Both the position numbers and the translations under genes were made by a program. A model generated the notes under the pieces. That model ran no database searches and was not told the DNA's origin. It worked only from the letters and a program-made list of their open reading frames with translations. A stretch of 64,000 nucleotides of DNA from Slackia isoflavoniconvertens (lineage in GTDB: Bacteria > Actinomycetota > Coriobacteriia > Coriobacteriales > Eggerthellaceae), in assembly GCF_003725955.1 (NCBI RefSeq), contig NZ_QIBZ01000011.1, positions 1 to 64,000 on the forward strand, given 5' to 3'. Shown one piece after another: positions 22,918-31,892 of the stretch. Every line of letters begins with the position of its first letter. Position 1 is the stretch's first letter.

Positions 22918-25419
22918 ATGCAGAACATCGACCACATTGAAGTGCGCGGCGCCCGTGTGCACAATCTGAAGAACGTGAACATGGATATTCCGCTCGGCGA
23001 GCTCGTGGGCATCGCGGGCGTATCGGGTTCAGGCAAAAGCTCGCTCGCGCTCGGCGTGCTCTATGCCGAAGGCTCGAGGCGCTACCTCGAGGCGCTTTCC
23101 ACCTATACGCGCCGACGTATCGCGCAAGCTAGCAAGGCCTCAGTCGACGACGTTCGCTACGTGCCCGCTGCGCTCGCGTTGCACCAGCGCCCGGCGGTGC
23201 CGGGCGTGCGTTCCACATTCGGCACTTCAAGCGAACTTTTGAATAGCCTGCGCCTTCTGTTCTCACGTGTCGGCAGCCACATGTGCCCGCACTGCGGCAA
23301 ACATGTGCCCCCAAGCCTTAACGTAGCTGCCGAGCTGCCCATTTCGTGCCCACATTGCGGCAGCGAATTCTTCGGCCCCGGCGCCGAATCGCTCGCGTTC
23401 AACAGTGAAGGCGCCTGTCCAACCTGCAGCGGAACCGGCATCGCACGCACCGTGAATCGCGCCGCGCTCGTGCCCGACGAAAGCAAAACCATCGACGAGG
23501 GCGCCGTGGTGGTATGGGGCACACTCATGTGGGACCTCATGAAGCAGGTGTGCGGCGCCATGGGCGTGCGCACGAACGTGCCGTTTCGCGAGCTCACAGA
23601 CGCCGAACGCGACATCGTCTTCAACGGGCCGGCCGAGAAGAAGCACATCCTCTACAAGGCGAAGAAGGGCGAGAACTTCGCCGAACTCGACTTCACCTAC
23701 TACAATGCCGTGCGCACCGTGGAAAACTCCCTCGCCAAGGCGAAAGACGAGAAGGGCCTGCGCCGTGTGGCGAAGTATTTGACGGAAGGCCCCTGCCCCG
23801 ACTGCGCTGGCACGCGCCTATCCCTGGCCGCGCGGCAGCCGATCGTTCGCGGCATCAATCTGGCACAAGCAACGGAAATGACGCTCGAGGAAGCGGTGGC
23901 ATGGGTCGCAGGCGTGCCTGCAAGCCTTCCCGAAGAAATGCGCCCCATGGCGAAATCGATTTGCGAATCGTTCGAAAGCACGGCTCGACGCTTGCTCGAA
24001 CTCGGCTTGGGATATTTGTCCCTCGACCGAGCAGGCGCGACTCTCTCCACCGGAGAGCGCCAGCGCGTGCAACTCGCGCGCTCGGTGCGAAATCGAACTA
24101 CGGGCGTGCTGTACGTGATGGACGAGCCTTCTATCGGTTTGCACCCCGCCAACATCGACGGGCTTTTGGGCGTTATGCGCGACCTCATCGCCGACGGCAA
24201 CTCGGTGGTGATGGTCGATCACGACACGCGCATCCTTCGCGCGGCCGACTATCTTGTTGAGATGGGCCCCGAAGCAGGCGCCCGCGGCGGCGCCTTGGTA
24301 GCGCAAGGCTCGGTTGAAGAAGTTGCAAACGATTCCGAATCAATTATCGGCCCCTATCTTTCGGAAGCCGCGCGCGTCGCAGCCCGGCCGAAAACGCCTG
24401 CGGAACAGATGTTTGACCTGGGCCGCATCCATCTTGAGTCAAGCGGGCTTCACACCGTGAAGCCCTTCGCGATCGATATTCCCAAAGGCCGGCTCATTGC
24501 CGTGACGGGTGTATCGGGCTCAGGCAAAACGACGCTCGTGCTCGAGACGCTCATTCCCGCGCTTACCGCGGCGGCGGCAGGCCAAACGCTTCCCGAGCAT
24601 GTCACCGCAATTGAGGCCGAGGGCATTCGCCGCGCGAACCTCATCGACGCCACCCCCATCGGCATCAACGTGCGCTCGACGGTCGCCACGTATTGCGGCG
24701 CGCTCGACGATATGCGCCGCGCATACGCGCGCACCGATTCCGCGAAAGCAGCCGGGCTGAAGATGGGCGATTTCTCATACAACACGGGAAGCCTTCGCTG
24801 CGCGACATGCGACGGCACAGGCCAAATCTCACTCGACGTGCAATTCCTGCCCGACGTCGACATCGCCTGCCCCGACTGCCGCGGATCGCGCTACGACACC
24901 GCTGCCGAGAAAATTCGCCGACCTGAAAAAGGCGCGCCCGATGACCAGGCGCTCAGTTTGCCGCACCTGCTCGCGCTTTCCGTCGACGAAGCCCTTCCGC
25001 ATGTGGCCGACGTCAAGAAGGCGCACAAAAAGTTGCAAACCCTGCATGACCTGGGCTTGGGGTATCTCACGCTCGGCGAAGCCACGCCCGCGCTTTCGGG
25101 CGGCGAGGCGCAGCGTTTGAAACTTGCAAGCGAGATGGGCCGCGGGCAGGCCGATGCCGTGTTCGTGTTCGACGAGCCCACTATTGGCCTGCACCCGCGC
25201 GATGTGGAAACGCTCCTCGGCGTATTTCAGCGACTCGTTGAACAGGGCGCTACCGTGGTGGTGGTCGAGCACGACCTCGATTTCATCGCGAACGCCGATT
25301 ACGTGATCGACATGGGTCCGCAGGGCGGCAAAGCGGGTGGACGCATCGTGGCGTGCGGCACGCCCGAGGAAATCGCCGCAAACCGGGAAAGCATCACAGG
25401 GGGCTATTTGGAAATCTAG
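22918..25419 (+). CDS. UvrA-like ABC ATPase lacking the UvrB-binding domain
   Basis: An 833-aa excinuclease-type double ABC protein. Walker A motifs are GVSGSGKSSL (34-43) and GVSGSGKTTL; ABC signatures are LSTGERQRVQLAR and LSGGEAQRLKLAS; zinc knuckles are CPHC...CPHC, CPTC and CATC...CPDC. It is over 100 residues shorter than housekeeping UvrA (about 940-960), consistent with the UvrA2/DrrC-type group without the UvrB-binding insertion. Such paralogues are linked to DNA-binding antibiotic tolerance rather than core repair. It appears monocistronic. Confidence 0.85.
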   Translation: MQNIDHIEVRGARVHNLKNVNMDIPLGELVGIAGVSGSGKSSLALGVLYAEGSRRYLEALSTYTRRRIAQASKASVDDVRYVPAALALHQRPAVPGVRSTFGTSSELLNSLRLLFSRVGSHMCPHCGKHVPPSLNVAAELPISCPHCGSEFFGPGAESLAFNSEGACPTCSGTGIARTVNRAALVPDESKTIDEGAVVVWGTLMWDLMKQVCGAMGVRTNVPFRELTDAERDIVFNGPAEKKHILYKAKKGENFAELDFTYYNAVRTVENSLAKAKDEKGLRRVAKYLTEGPCPDCAGTRLSLAARQPIVRGINLAQATEMTLEEAVAWVAGVPASLPEEMRPMAKSICESFESTARRLLELGLGYLSLDRAGATLSTGERQRVQLARSVRNRTTGVLYVMDEPSIGLHPANIDGLLGVMRDLIADGNSVVMVDHDTRILRAADYLVEMGPEAGARGGALVAQGSVEEVANDSESIIGPYLSEAARVAARPKTPAEQMFDLGRIHLESSGLHTVKPFAIDIPKGRLIAVTGVSGSGKTTLVLETLIPALTAAAAGQTLPEHVTAIEAEGIRRANLIDATPIGINVRSTVATYCGALDDMRRAYARTDSAKAAGLKMGDFSYNTGSLRCATCDGTGQISLDVQFLPDVDIACPDCRGSRYDTAAEKIRRPEKGAPDDQALSLPHLLALSVDEALPHVADVKKAHKKLQTLHDLGLGYLTLGEATPALSGGEAQRLKLASEMGRGQADAVFVFDEPTIGLHPRDVETLLGVFQRLVEQGATVVVVEHDLDFIANADYVIDMGPQGGKAGGRIVACGTPEEIAANRESITGGYLEI

Positions 25420-25702
25420 GGCGCAACCGTCACGACGACGCCTTTGGCAAAGCTTGGCAATACGCAGAATCTTCTTCAACCCTTCCGCATTGCGCGTTTC
25501 TTCGCGGCAGGCATGCTAGAATCGTGGGAAAAGAACAGCTTCGCGCCATCGCAGCTGAAACAAATACTTTCTAGCGCGGCGCCACACTGGCGCGCTCGCA
25601 CCATCAACCGCGAGCGAATACGATCGGACCAAAGCGGAAACCACATCGAATCTTCCGCTAAAAGCCCTTTCACCGCGATAACGAGCACTTGGAGGTCACA
25701 AA
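25420..25702 (+). other. Leader region of degV
   Basis: An extended -10 TGCTAGAAT at about 25514-25522 is the only clear signal. No gene is recognised. Confidence 0.4.
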
Positions 25703-26419
25703 TTGGTTCGAATCATCACCGACTCAACCTCGTCCATTCCCCAGGACATTCGCGCCGAGCTCGGCATCGAAGCTGCCTCGCTCATCATCAATAGGGATGG
25801 CGAAGAGCTCGTCGAATCGGAAACCGACCTCGATGCCTTCTATAAAGATATCTATGAAATGGCCGACAACATTCCCACCTCGAGCCAGCCGCCGCTGGGC
25901 AAGGTTCGCGAAGTTGTCGAAAGCATCGCAAAAACGGGCGCCAGCCTCGACGACTGCATTCAGGCGGCGAACACAAGCCTGCATTCCACGCGATTCGTGT
26001 TCGCCCCCGAATCGCTGCTGTTCTTGCAGAAGGGCGGCCGCATCGGAAAAGCCGCCGCGCTCATCGGCAACATGATAAGCCTCACGCCCGTGCTCACCGT
26101 AAACGATGGCGAAGCGAGCACCTTCTCGAAGTGCCGCACGCAGAAAAAAGCCCTTGCAAAAATGCTCCAGGTGCTCGGCGAAGATACGGCGCCGAGCGGC
26201 CTTAAGAATCTCGTCGTCCATTACATTGGCAGCAAAGCGCCGGCTATGCAATGGGCCGAAGAGAAAGTGGCACCGCTTATCGGGTTCATGCCCCGCGTTG
26301 TGCCGGCGAGCCCTGTCATTGGCGTGCACGTCGGCCCAGCCATGGGCATAGCGTATGAATGCAACGCTCCCATTCCGAACAAGTTCCACGGCAGCGACCC
26401 AGAAATCATCGTATGCTAG
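25703..26419 (+). CDS. degV: DegV-family fatty-acid-binding protein, internally shortened
   Basis: A 238-aa DegV protein starting at TTG 25703 after GGAGG. It begins VRIITDSTSSIPQDIRAELG and contains the FLQKGGRIGKAAALIGNMIS and MQWAEEK motifs. Typical members are about 280 aa. The usual segment with SSxLSGTYxSA and the following xxDS, which helps bind the fatty acid, is missing between about residues 75 and 95. DegV proteins bind acyl chains and feed fatty-acid kinase FakA. This one may be impaired. Confidence 0.8.
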   Translation: MVRIITDSTSSIPQDIRAELGIEAASLIINRDGEELVESETDLDAFYKDIYEMADNIPTSSQPPLGKVREVVESIAKTGASLDDCIQAANTSLHSTRFVFAPESLLFLQKGGRIGKAAALIGNMISLTPVLTVNDGEASTFSKCRTQKKALAKMLQVLGEDTAPSGLKNLVVHYIGSKAPAMQWAEEKVAPLIGFMPRVVPASPVIGVHVGPAMGIAYECNAPIPNKFHGSDPEIIVC

Positions 26420-26421
26420 TG

Positions 26422-26451
26422 ATCGCGCCGCATAAATGCGGCGCGATTTTT
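26422..26451 (+). terminator. Intrinsic terminator of degV
   Basis: ATCGCGCCGCAT (26422-26433) pairs perfectly with ATGCGGCGCGAT (26436-26447) and TTTTCT follows. Confidence 0.9.
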
Positions 26452-27250
26452 CTGTCGACAGTTGACGGAGGCGCCGGCTGCGCACAAAACAGCCCTGAAC
26501 AATTCCTGGACAGACTAGAGGCGTCCGGGACGGCTAAGGCTCGGAATAGGTTTGCCCCCTAGTTGCGGTTTTCTACCTTGACGGGCTTTTTATTTCGCCC
26601 CAAAGCAAATGCAACCAAGAAGAAAACGACCAAGACACCCCACAAGATAGAAAGCCAACATTGAATGGCACAGGAGGCCGGAAAGCATCAGCCCGCGCCG
26701 ACAGCAACGAATACGAAGGAGTGCGCGATTCCGGCCCAATCGAGCGGAAGAGCTATCGAGCCAATTGGAAAGCGGGCGATGCGTTGAATGCCCGCCGCCG
26801 AAACTCATCGGCGAATTGCGCCGGACAACAATCGGCAACTATCGGCCGATGGCAGAAAACCGTACAATGGGGCCTCATTGCAGCGATTGCGGCTCATATT
26901 GTCAGAATACGCCACAATGGGGCCTCTCAGCGCCGCAACGAAACGCCCCAGAGGAGGCTATTGAGGTACGTAAAGCGTGCCTTGATTCGTTTGACCTGGC
27001 CTTTTAAGAACGAGTGTTTTTTATGCAGCGTCAAAACCGACAATTCTTCCCCAAAATAAGGCTGCAATGAGGCCCCATTTCGGCTTTTTATGACAGGAGA
27101 GATGAAGATGGAAGCACTCATCGAACGACGGAGACGAGCCAGAACAAAAGGGCGGATTTGCCCGCGAGCAAAGCGAGTAGACCGATAGCCTCTCAACGAA
27201 ATGCAGCACCCAAAAGAGCTCCGACTACGCAGCTTCGGGCAGTTTCAAAC
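26452..27250. other. Gene-poor region
   Basis: About 800 bases contain no convincing gene. It holds the inverted-repeat element at 26866-27079. A minus-strand stretch (26660 to 26559) encodes a hydrophobic segment and basic tail but has no start codon. Confidence 0.5.
26866..27079. repeat. Inverted-repeat-bounded element with 18-bp arms
   Basis: AATGGGGCCTCATTGCAG (26866-26883) is exactly inverted at 27062-27079. A partial third copy, ACAATGGGGCCTC, lies near 26920. The size (214 bases) and lack of genes resemble the other inverted-repeat elements here, but the arm sequence is different. Confidence 0.7.
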
Positions 27251-27251
27251 A

Positions 27252-27277
27252 AAAGCCCGTTCGTTAGAACGGGCTTT
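27252..27277. terminator. Bidirectional terminator hairpin
   Basis: AAAGCCCGTTC-GTTA-GAACGGGCTTT has T-runs on both strands. Confidence 0.7.
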
Positions 27278-27282
27278 CAACA

Positions 27283-27340
27283 AAAACAGGCCAGGCAATC
27301 GCCTGGCCTGTAACATTCGATGGTAGCCTGGAGGGGATTC
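27283..27340 (-). repeat. Duplicate of the tRNA-Glu 3' end and terminator
   Basis: This 58-base segment repeats 27474-27531 with four differences. It includes the hairpin ACAGGCCAGGC/GCCTGGCCTGT and the last 26 bases of the tRNA, then diverges at GGGGATTC. Duplicated tRNA 3' ends are the signature of site-specific integration at a tRNA gene. Confidence 0.75.
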
Positions 27341-27397
27341 CTGTCCGCGCTTCGCGCGACCAGACCCCTCAGGCTAAAGCCTTCGGGCGAATTCCTA

Positions 27398-27420
27398 AAA
27401 ACTGCCCACCGGGCAGTTTT
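27398..27420. terminator. Bidirectional terminator hairpin
   Basis: AAAACTGCCC-ACC-GGGCAGTTTT lies between the two tRNA-end copies. Confidence 0.65.
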
Positions 27421-27473
27421 CTTGACGGAATTCCACCTCATCGGTTCGAATCCCCACAACCTGACAAAAAACC

Positions 27474-27501
27474 AAAACAGGCCAGGCAATCGCCTGACCT
27501 G
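27474..27501 (-). terminator. Terminator of tRNA-Glu
   Basis: On the minus strand CAGGTCAGGC-GATT-GCCTGGCCTG is followed by TTTT, 10 bases past the tRNA 3' end. Confidence 0.75.
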
Positions 27502-27511
27502 CAGTATTCGA

Positions 27512-27588
27512 TGGTAGCCTGGAGGGGATTCGAACCCCCGATCTCCGCCTTGAGAGGGCGGCGTCCTAAACCGCTAGACGACCAGGCC
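27512..27588 (-). tRNA. tRNA-Glu (anticodon CTC)
   Basis: On the minus strand the 5' strand GGCCTGG pairs with CCAGGCT, discriminator A and encoded CCA follow. The D-arm reads GTCTAGCGGTTTAGGAC, the anticodon stem CCGCC/GGCGG encloses loop CTCTCAA with anticodon CTC, and the T-arm is GGGGGTTCGAATCCCCT. The anticodon reads GAG (Glu). The 3' 26 bases are duplicated at 27315-27340. Confidence 0.93.
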
Positions 27589-27658
27589 ATGCGTGCTTCA
27601 ATTAAGCAGCTTGAATAGAATACAGGATTCTCTCGGAAATGCAAGGAGAATTTTAAAT

Positions 27659-27988
27659 TTACTCGAAATCGTAGAGGTCTTTTGTGGCCTCACGGAATTC
27701 GTCATAAATCTGGGCGGCGATTTCCTCGTCGTCAAGAAGCTCGAACTCACAGGGTTGGCCCTCTTCGTCGAGGTCGGTCACTTCAAGAATCAAAACTTCG
27801 CCCGAAGAGCCCGCCGGATCATCTTCATCGACCGGGAAGAAGAAACCGAAGCGCTGCTCATCATGCAAAATGAGGCCCAGGAACTCAAGCTGCGAGATTT
27901 CGCCCTTCTCGTCCTCGAACTCGAACACCATGCCCTCTTCGACGGGCGGGGCGAAGTTGGGCGCGGAGCCCTCGCGGATTTCTGCCAT
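27659..27988 (-). CDS. DUF1292 domain protein
   Basis: A 109-aa acidic protein: FEFEDEKGEISQLEFLGLIL, FFPVDEDDPAGSSGEVLILE and ELLDDEEIAAQIYDEFREAT are the DUF1292 pattern. These small proteins are widespread in Gram-positive bacteria, often near ruvX or alaS; function unknown. It is downstream of neither here, lying between tRNA-Glu and secDF. Confidence 0.85.
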   Translation of the reverse strand: MAEIREGSAPNFAPPVEEGMVFEFEDEKGEISQLEFLGLILHDEQRFGFFFPVDEDDPAGSSGEVLILEVTDLDEEGQPCEFELLDDEEIAAQIYDEFREATKDLYDFE

Positions 27989-28206
27989 TGCGCATCCTCT
28001 CTAGTCTGAAGCGGCCGTACCGCCTTACGCATATCGCGTCCATTATCGCATCTCGCACGGCAGCGCGCGAGCCGTTCCGCGCAAGCCCGCAATTCATCAC
28101 GAAATGAGCGCGTGCAAAACCAGACACGCGATGAAATCAGAGCACAACAATCACCCATGGCTTCTAGCCGCAGCGCCCGCATGCTCGCGTGCCAAAATTG
28201 CCGTAC

Positions 28207-28236
28207 AAAAAAGCCCGCATGCATATGCGGGCTTTT
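28207..28236. terminator. Bidirectional terminator
   Basis: AAAGCCCGCAT-GCAT-ATGCGGGCTTT is flanked by A-run and T-run. On the minus strand it ends secDF. Confidence 0.85.
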
Positions 28237-28279
28237 CGGAAATCTTAAGCGCCAATAGGGCCATTAAGCGTCGACGCGG

Positions 28280-30967
28280 CTATTTTTTCTTGCGATTGGC
28301 CGACTTCGAGCGATTCGATTTCTGGCGATGTGTCGCATGATTTGCCGCCCGATTCGTCTCCTGCACGGGCTGCGCGGCGGCCACGACGGTCGCGTTCTCG
28401 CTCGAACCTTCCGCAGAAGCCTCAACAGAAGCGCTCGGAGCCATCGAAGCGGTCGCATTCGCAGCAACCGGGGCGGCCGAAGCAGCAGAGCCCTCGGCCC
28501 CAACGGCCTTCACGGGCCGCGGCAGACGGTTCAGGAACCAGCGCACCACCGTGTCGCCGTATTTGCGTTGCAACTTAGCATAGCGCGTCTCGCGCGTCTT
28601 CCAAATAACGTAAATCGGCGTTGCAATGGCATAGGACGAATAGGCACCCGAAATCAGGCCGACCGTCATGGCCAACGCGAAGTCCTTCAGCGTCTCGCCG
28701 CCGAACAGAAGCATGGCCACAACCGGAATGAGCGAGGTGATGGACGTGTTCAGCGAACGAATGAGCACCTCGTTGACCGAGTGATTCGCCATGGTGGCGA
28801 ACGTGCACTTCACCGAATCGTCCTTCATGTTCTCGTTGATGCGGTGGAACACAACCACGGTATCGTAGAGCGAATAGCCCAGAATCGTAAGCAACGCGGC
28901 GATGGTATTCGGCGTAACTTCGCGGCCGACCAGGGCGTACACGCCAAACACGAGCACGAGGTCGTGCAAAAGCGCGATAACCGCCGACACGCCCATCTTG
29001 TAATCGCGGAAGCGAATCGAGATGTACGCGATAATCAAAATCAGCGAAACGAGGAACGCGAGCAGCGAGCTTTGCACGACCGAAGCGCCCCAGTCGGGAC
29101 CGATGGTAGTCACCTCGAAGCTGTCGGTGCTCCAGCCGAACTCGTCGGCCACCTGGTTGGCGATGTGCGTCGCATCTTCGGCCGAGGTGGTGGTCATGCG
29201 AGCAAGAATGCCCGTATCGCCATCGGCATTCGTGGTTTGCAGCACCGGATCGCTCACGCCCGCGTCGTCGAACGCGTCGCGCACCTGTTCGATGGTGGTG
29301 TCGCCGGTACCATGGAACGTGACCGACGTGCCACCGACGAACTCAATGCCGAACTGCAGGCCGCGCACGCCAATAATCACAGCGACAAGCACCATGGCGA
29401 CAGCCGCGGCGCTCAGGAAGTACTTCTTCAAGCCCAGCACGTTGATATCAAGCTTGATGAAGCGGCCGTGCACGTCTTTGCGGCTTTCGGCCCGTTTCTC
29501 GCCCTGGAAATACGGCGCAGCGTTTTCGCAGTCGCGCACGCCCCAGAAGCCGGGATGCTTCGCGATGCAGCGCGGCGCGAGCAGGCGAATAATCGGTGCC
29601 TTGAACAGCAGCATCATCGCAATGTCGCACAGAATGCCAAGCGCGAGCGTAAGGCCGAAGCCCTTGACCGATGCGCTGGCCAGGAAGAATAGCGTGAGCG
29701 CGGAAACAAGCGTTACCAGGTCGGCGTCGATGGAGGTCAGAATACCGTGGCGCACGCCCGTGATGGACGCGGCGCGCACACTGCGGCCCATGCGAATTTC
29801 TTCACGGAAACGCTCGAGCGTAAGAATCGACGAGTCGGCGGCCATACCAATGGTGAGCACGACGCCCGCGATACCTGCCATGGACAGGCTGAACAAGCCG
29901 AAATGCGAAAGCAGCGCCAAAATGCCCAGGTACAGACATGCGAACACGGCCATGGCGGCAGCGGTGATAAGGCCCAAGCCATGATAGAAGACGAGCAGGT
30001 AGAGCATAACGAGTGCCAGGCCGATTGCGGCAACGAGCACGCCAGAAGCAAGCGCATCTTGGCCAAGCGTCGGGCCAACGGTTTGGCTCTGCGCGTACTC
30101 GAAGCTCACCGGCAGCGAACCCGACTCGAGCACGGTTTGCAGCGCCTTGGCTTCGTCCATGGTGTAGTTGCCTGTGATGGACACGTTGCCGCCGGAAATC
30201 ACACCCTGCACGGCAGGAGCGCTTTGCACCTTGCCGTCGAGGATGATGACGATTTTGCCATGGTCGGCCGCAAGGTCGCGGGTCGCTTCTTCAAACGCTT
30301 TGGCGCCCTCGGAATTCAGCGTGATGTCGACCGCATAGTTCGCCGACGCCTCGCTTTCCTTATCAACCGTCACGCGCGTAATGTCGGAACCGGTCACGAG
30401 CGGCGTGTAGGTGCCCTCGGCAACTTCGAGGTCGTAGCTCTGCTTGCCCGTGGGGAATTTGTTGCCAGCCGCGTCGGTCACGGTTTCCTGCGTGACATAC
30501 TGGCCGTTATCGATTTTGGTCTTCACCGTTTCGTCGGTGAAACTATCGAGGCGCGCGAACTCAAGCTTGCCGGTACGGCCGATGGTGTCGAGCGCAGCCT
30601 CGGTGTCGGAAAGGCCGGGAATCTGCACGAGAATTTGGTCGTTGCCCTGCAGCGAAACCGATGCCTCGCTCGCACCGAGCGCGTTAACGCGGCTCTCAAT
30701 GATGGAGCGCGACTTTTCCATGTCTTCGCTGGAAACGGCATCGCCCGAAGTGCTTTTCGCAGTGAGCACAACCGACAGGCCGCCCTGAATGTCGAGACCT
30801 TGGTTGATCTTCTCCTGAGGCGGCATAAACGCGAACACCGACCCCAGAACCAAAAGCACGGTGGCGACGATCAGCCACACATTGCGGCGATTCACATGCT
30901 GCGACGTTTTCTTCTTGCGGTCGCGAGCAGGCTTGAGGCTTGCTGCCTCGGCTTTTTCGGACTTCAT
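28280..30967 (-). CDS. secDF: Fused protein-export subunit SecDF
   Basis: An 895-aa fusion. The SecD half starts with a TM at about 29-48 (NVWLIVATVLLVLGSVFAFM), then P1 domain motifs LDIQGGLSVVLTAKS and the DAKALQTVLESGSLPVSFEY-like loop, then TMs with GMAADSSILTLERFREEIRM. The SecF half begins near residue 510 with FGIEFVGGTSVTFH and TGYSLYDTVVVFHRINEN-like TM motifs. It uses the proton gradient to pull preproteins through SecYEG. The last 75 residues are an unusual Ala/Ser-rich then Lys/Arg-rich tail. The start at 30967 follows GGAAAG. Confidence 0.9.
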   Translation of the reverse strand: MKSEKAEAASLKPARDRKKKTSQHVNRRNVWLIVATVLLVLGSVFAFMPPQEKINQGLDIQGGLSVVLTAKSTSGDAVSSEDMEKSRSIIESRVNALGASEASVSLQGNDQILVQIPGLSDTEAALDTIGRTGKLEFARLDSFTDETVKTKIDNGQYVTQETVTDAAGNKFPTGKQSYDLEVAEGTYTPLVTGSDITRVTVDKESEASANYAVDITLNSEGAKAFEEATRDLAADHGKIVIILDGKVQSAPAVQGVISGGNVSITGNYTMDEAKALQTVLESGSLPVSFEYAQSQTVGPTLGQDALASGVLVAAIGLALVMLYLLVFYHGLGLITAAAMAVFACLYLGILALLSHFGLFSLSMAGIAGVVLTIGMAADSSILTLERFREEIRMGRSVRAASITGVRHGILTSIDADLVTLVSALTLFFLASASVKGFGLTLALGILCDIAMMLLFKAPIIRLLAPRCIAKHPGFWGVRDCENAAPYFQGEKRAESRKDVHGRFIKLDINVLGLKKYFLSAAAVAMVLVAVIIGVRGLQFGIEFVGGTSVTFHGTGDTTIEQVRDAFDDAGVSDPVLQTTNADGDTGILARMTTTSAEDATHIANQVADEFGWSTDSFEVTTIGPDWGASVVQSSLLAFLVSLILIIAYISIRFRDYKMGVSAVIALLHDLVLVFGVYALVGREVTPNTIAALLTILGYSLYDTVVVFHRINENMKDDSVKCTFATMANHSVNEVLIRSLNTSITSLIPVVAMLLFGGETLKDFALAMTVGLISGAYSSYAIATPIYVIWKTRETRYAKLQRKYGDTVVRWFLNRLPRPVKAVGAEGSAASAAPVAANATASMAPSASVEASAEGSSENATVVAAAQPVQETNRAANHATHRQKSNRSKSANRKKK

Positions 30968-31172
30968 ACGGCTCTTTCCGTGACGTGTCGCCTTCGCGCG
31001 CAGGCACACGAAGACCATTCTTTCTATAACTTTCGATATTATGCCACACCGAGAACAGACACGGGAAACTTTCACGAGAGAAGACCAGCATACGTTTGGG
31101 CGCGCAATAGCCTATTCCGCCCGAATTGCAGAACTCGCCATTACATCCCGAAAGCGAAACCTACTTATATAG

Positions 31173-31805
31173 TTAGCATTTGGCAATCGTTTCGAGATAG
31201 ATGGCCGCAGCCTTATAGAACGGCTCGCTCGTTACGTTTTGGCACTCAGCGCAAAAATCATCAATCCATACACGTAAATGCTCTTCAAGAAATTGCACAT
31301 ACGCCTCGGACGACCCTGAATCTGTCATCGCCCTCATGGCGAATGCTTGCAAAAGTTCGCATTCGGTAGCCACATGGTCAAGCGGTTCGTTGGTACCTTC
31401 GGGACGCGTAAACCCATGGTCTTTCACGAAACGCTCGACTTCCACGGAGTGAGGATTCACAAACAGCAGAGGCTTCACGCCCTCGGCTTTTGCGCGCCAT
31501 ACACCTTCATATGGGCTGCAGGCAGGCTCGCCGGGGCCCATGAACAAGCGCGTCGCCTCGGCGCGAAGACGATGGAAGAACCCATCTTCATCGACTTCCT
31601 CAATTGATGAGGATGGCGAGGGCAACCCCTTGCCGAAATCCTCGGGCAATATAACGCCCAACGCATCGCCTATCTCGCACGCGGCATCAAACCACTCACC
31701 ACTCGTTATAGCCCGTGCGAGCTCGTGCGTTGGATGGCGAAAGCTGAATGCGGCAAGCTCCCATGCCGTCGCACGCACTGGCCACATCTCGTTTTCAGAA
31801 CTCAT
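31173..31805 (-). CDS. TorD/DmsD-type molybdoenzyme chaperone
   Basis: A 210-aa all-helical protein with TorD-family features: MWPVRATAWELAAFSFRHPT, then RLFMGPGEPACSPYEGVWRA, and ECELLQAFAMRAM. It binds the Tat signal of the catalytic subunit and holds it until molybdopterin is inserted. It is the last gene of the molybdoenzyme operon. GAGGGAG precedes the start at 31805. Confidence 0.85.
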   Translation of the reverse strand: MSSENEMWPVRATAWELAAFSFRHPTHELARAITSGEWFDAACEIGDALGVILPEDFGKGLPSPSSSIEEVDEDGFFHRLRAEATRLFMGPGEPACSPYEGVWRAKAEGVKPLLFVNPHSVEVERFVKDHGFTRPEGTNEPLDHVATECELLQAFAMRAMTDSGSSEAYVQFLEEHLRVWIDDFCAECQNVTSEPFYKAAAIYLETIAKC

Positions 31806-31892
31806 AGCTCCCTCGCCTTTCATATTCAGCTAAGCTTTGGAACGCTCGGGCTCTGCGTTGCCGCAAAGGCCCGGCTTGACTTTAATCGCAGA

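Noticed and set aside
26559-26660. Small membrane protein (minus strand, WLSILWGVLVVFFLVAFALG then a basic tail)
   Set aside because: Attractive sequence, but the frame has a TGA just upstream and no start codon with a ribosome binding site. It is at most a remnant.
27430-27470. Second tRNA near the T-arm-like GGTTCGAATCC
   Set aside because: Only a T-loop-like piece is present; no acceptor, D or anticodon arms can be drawn around it.
28328-31369. Long plus-strand open frames opposite secDF (over 450 codons each)
   Set aside because: They are antisense to an unmistakable SecDF protein, rich in Arg/His, lack ribosome binding sites and match no family. High third-position GC in the real gene opens the reverse frames.
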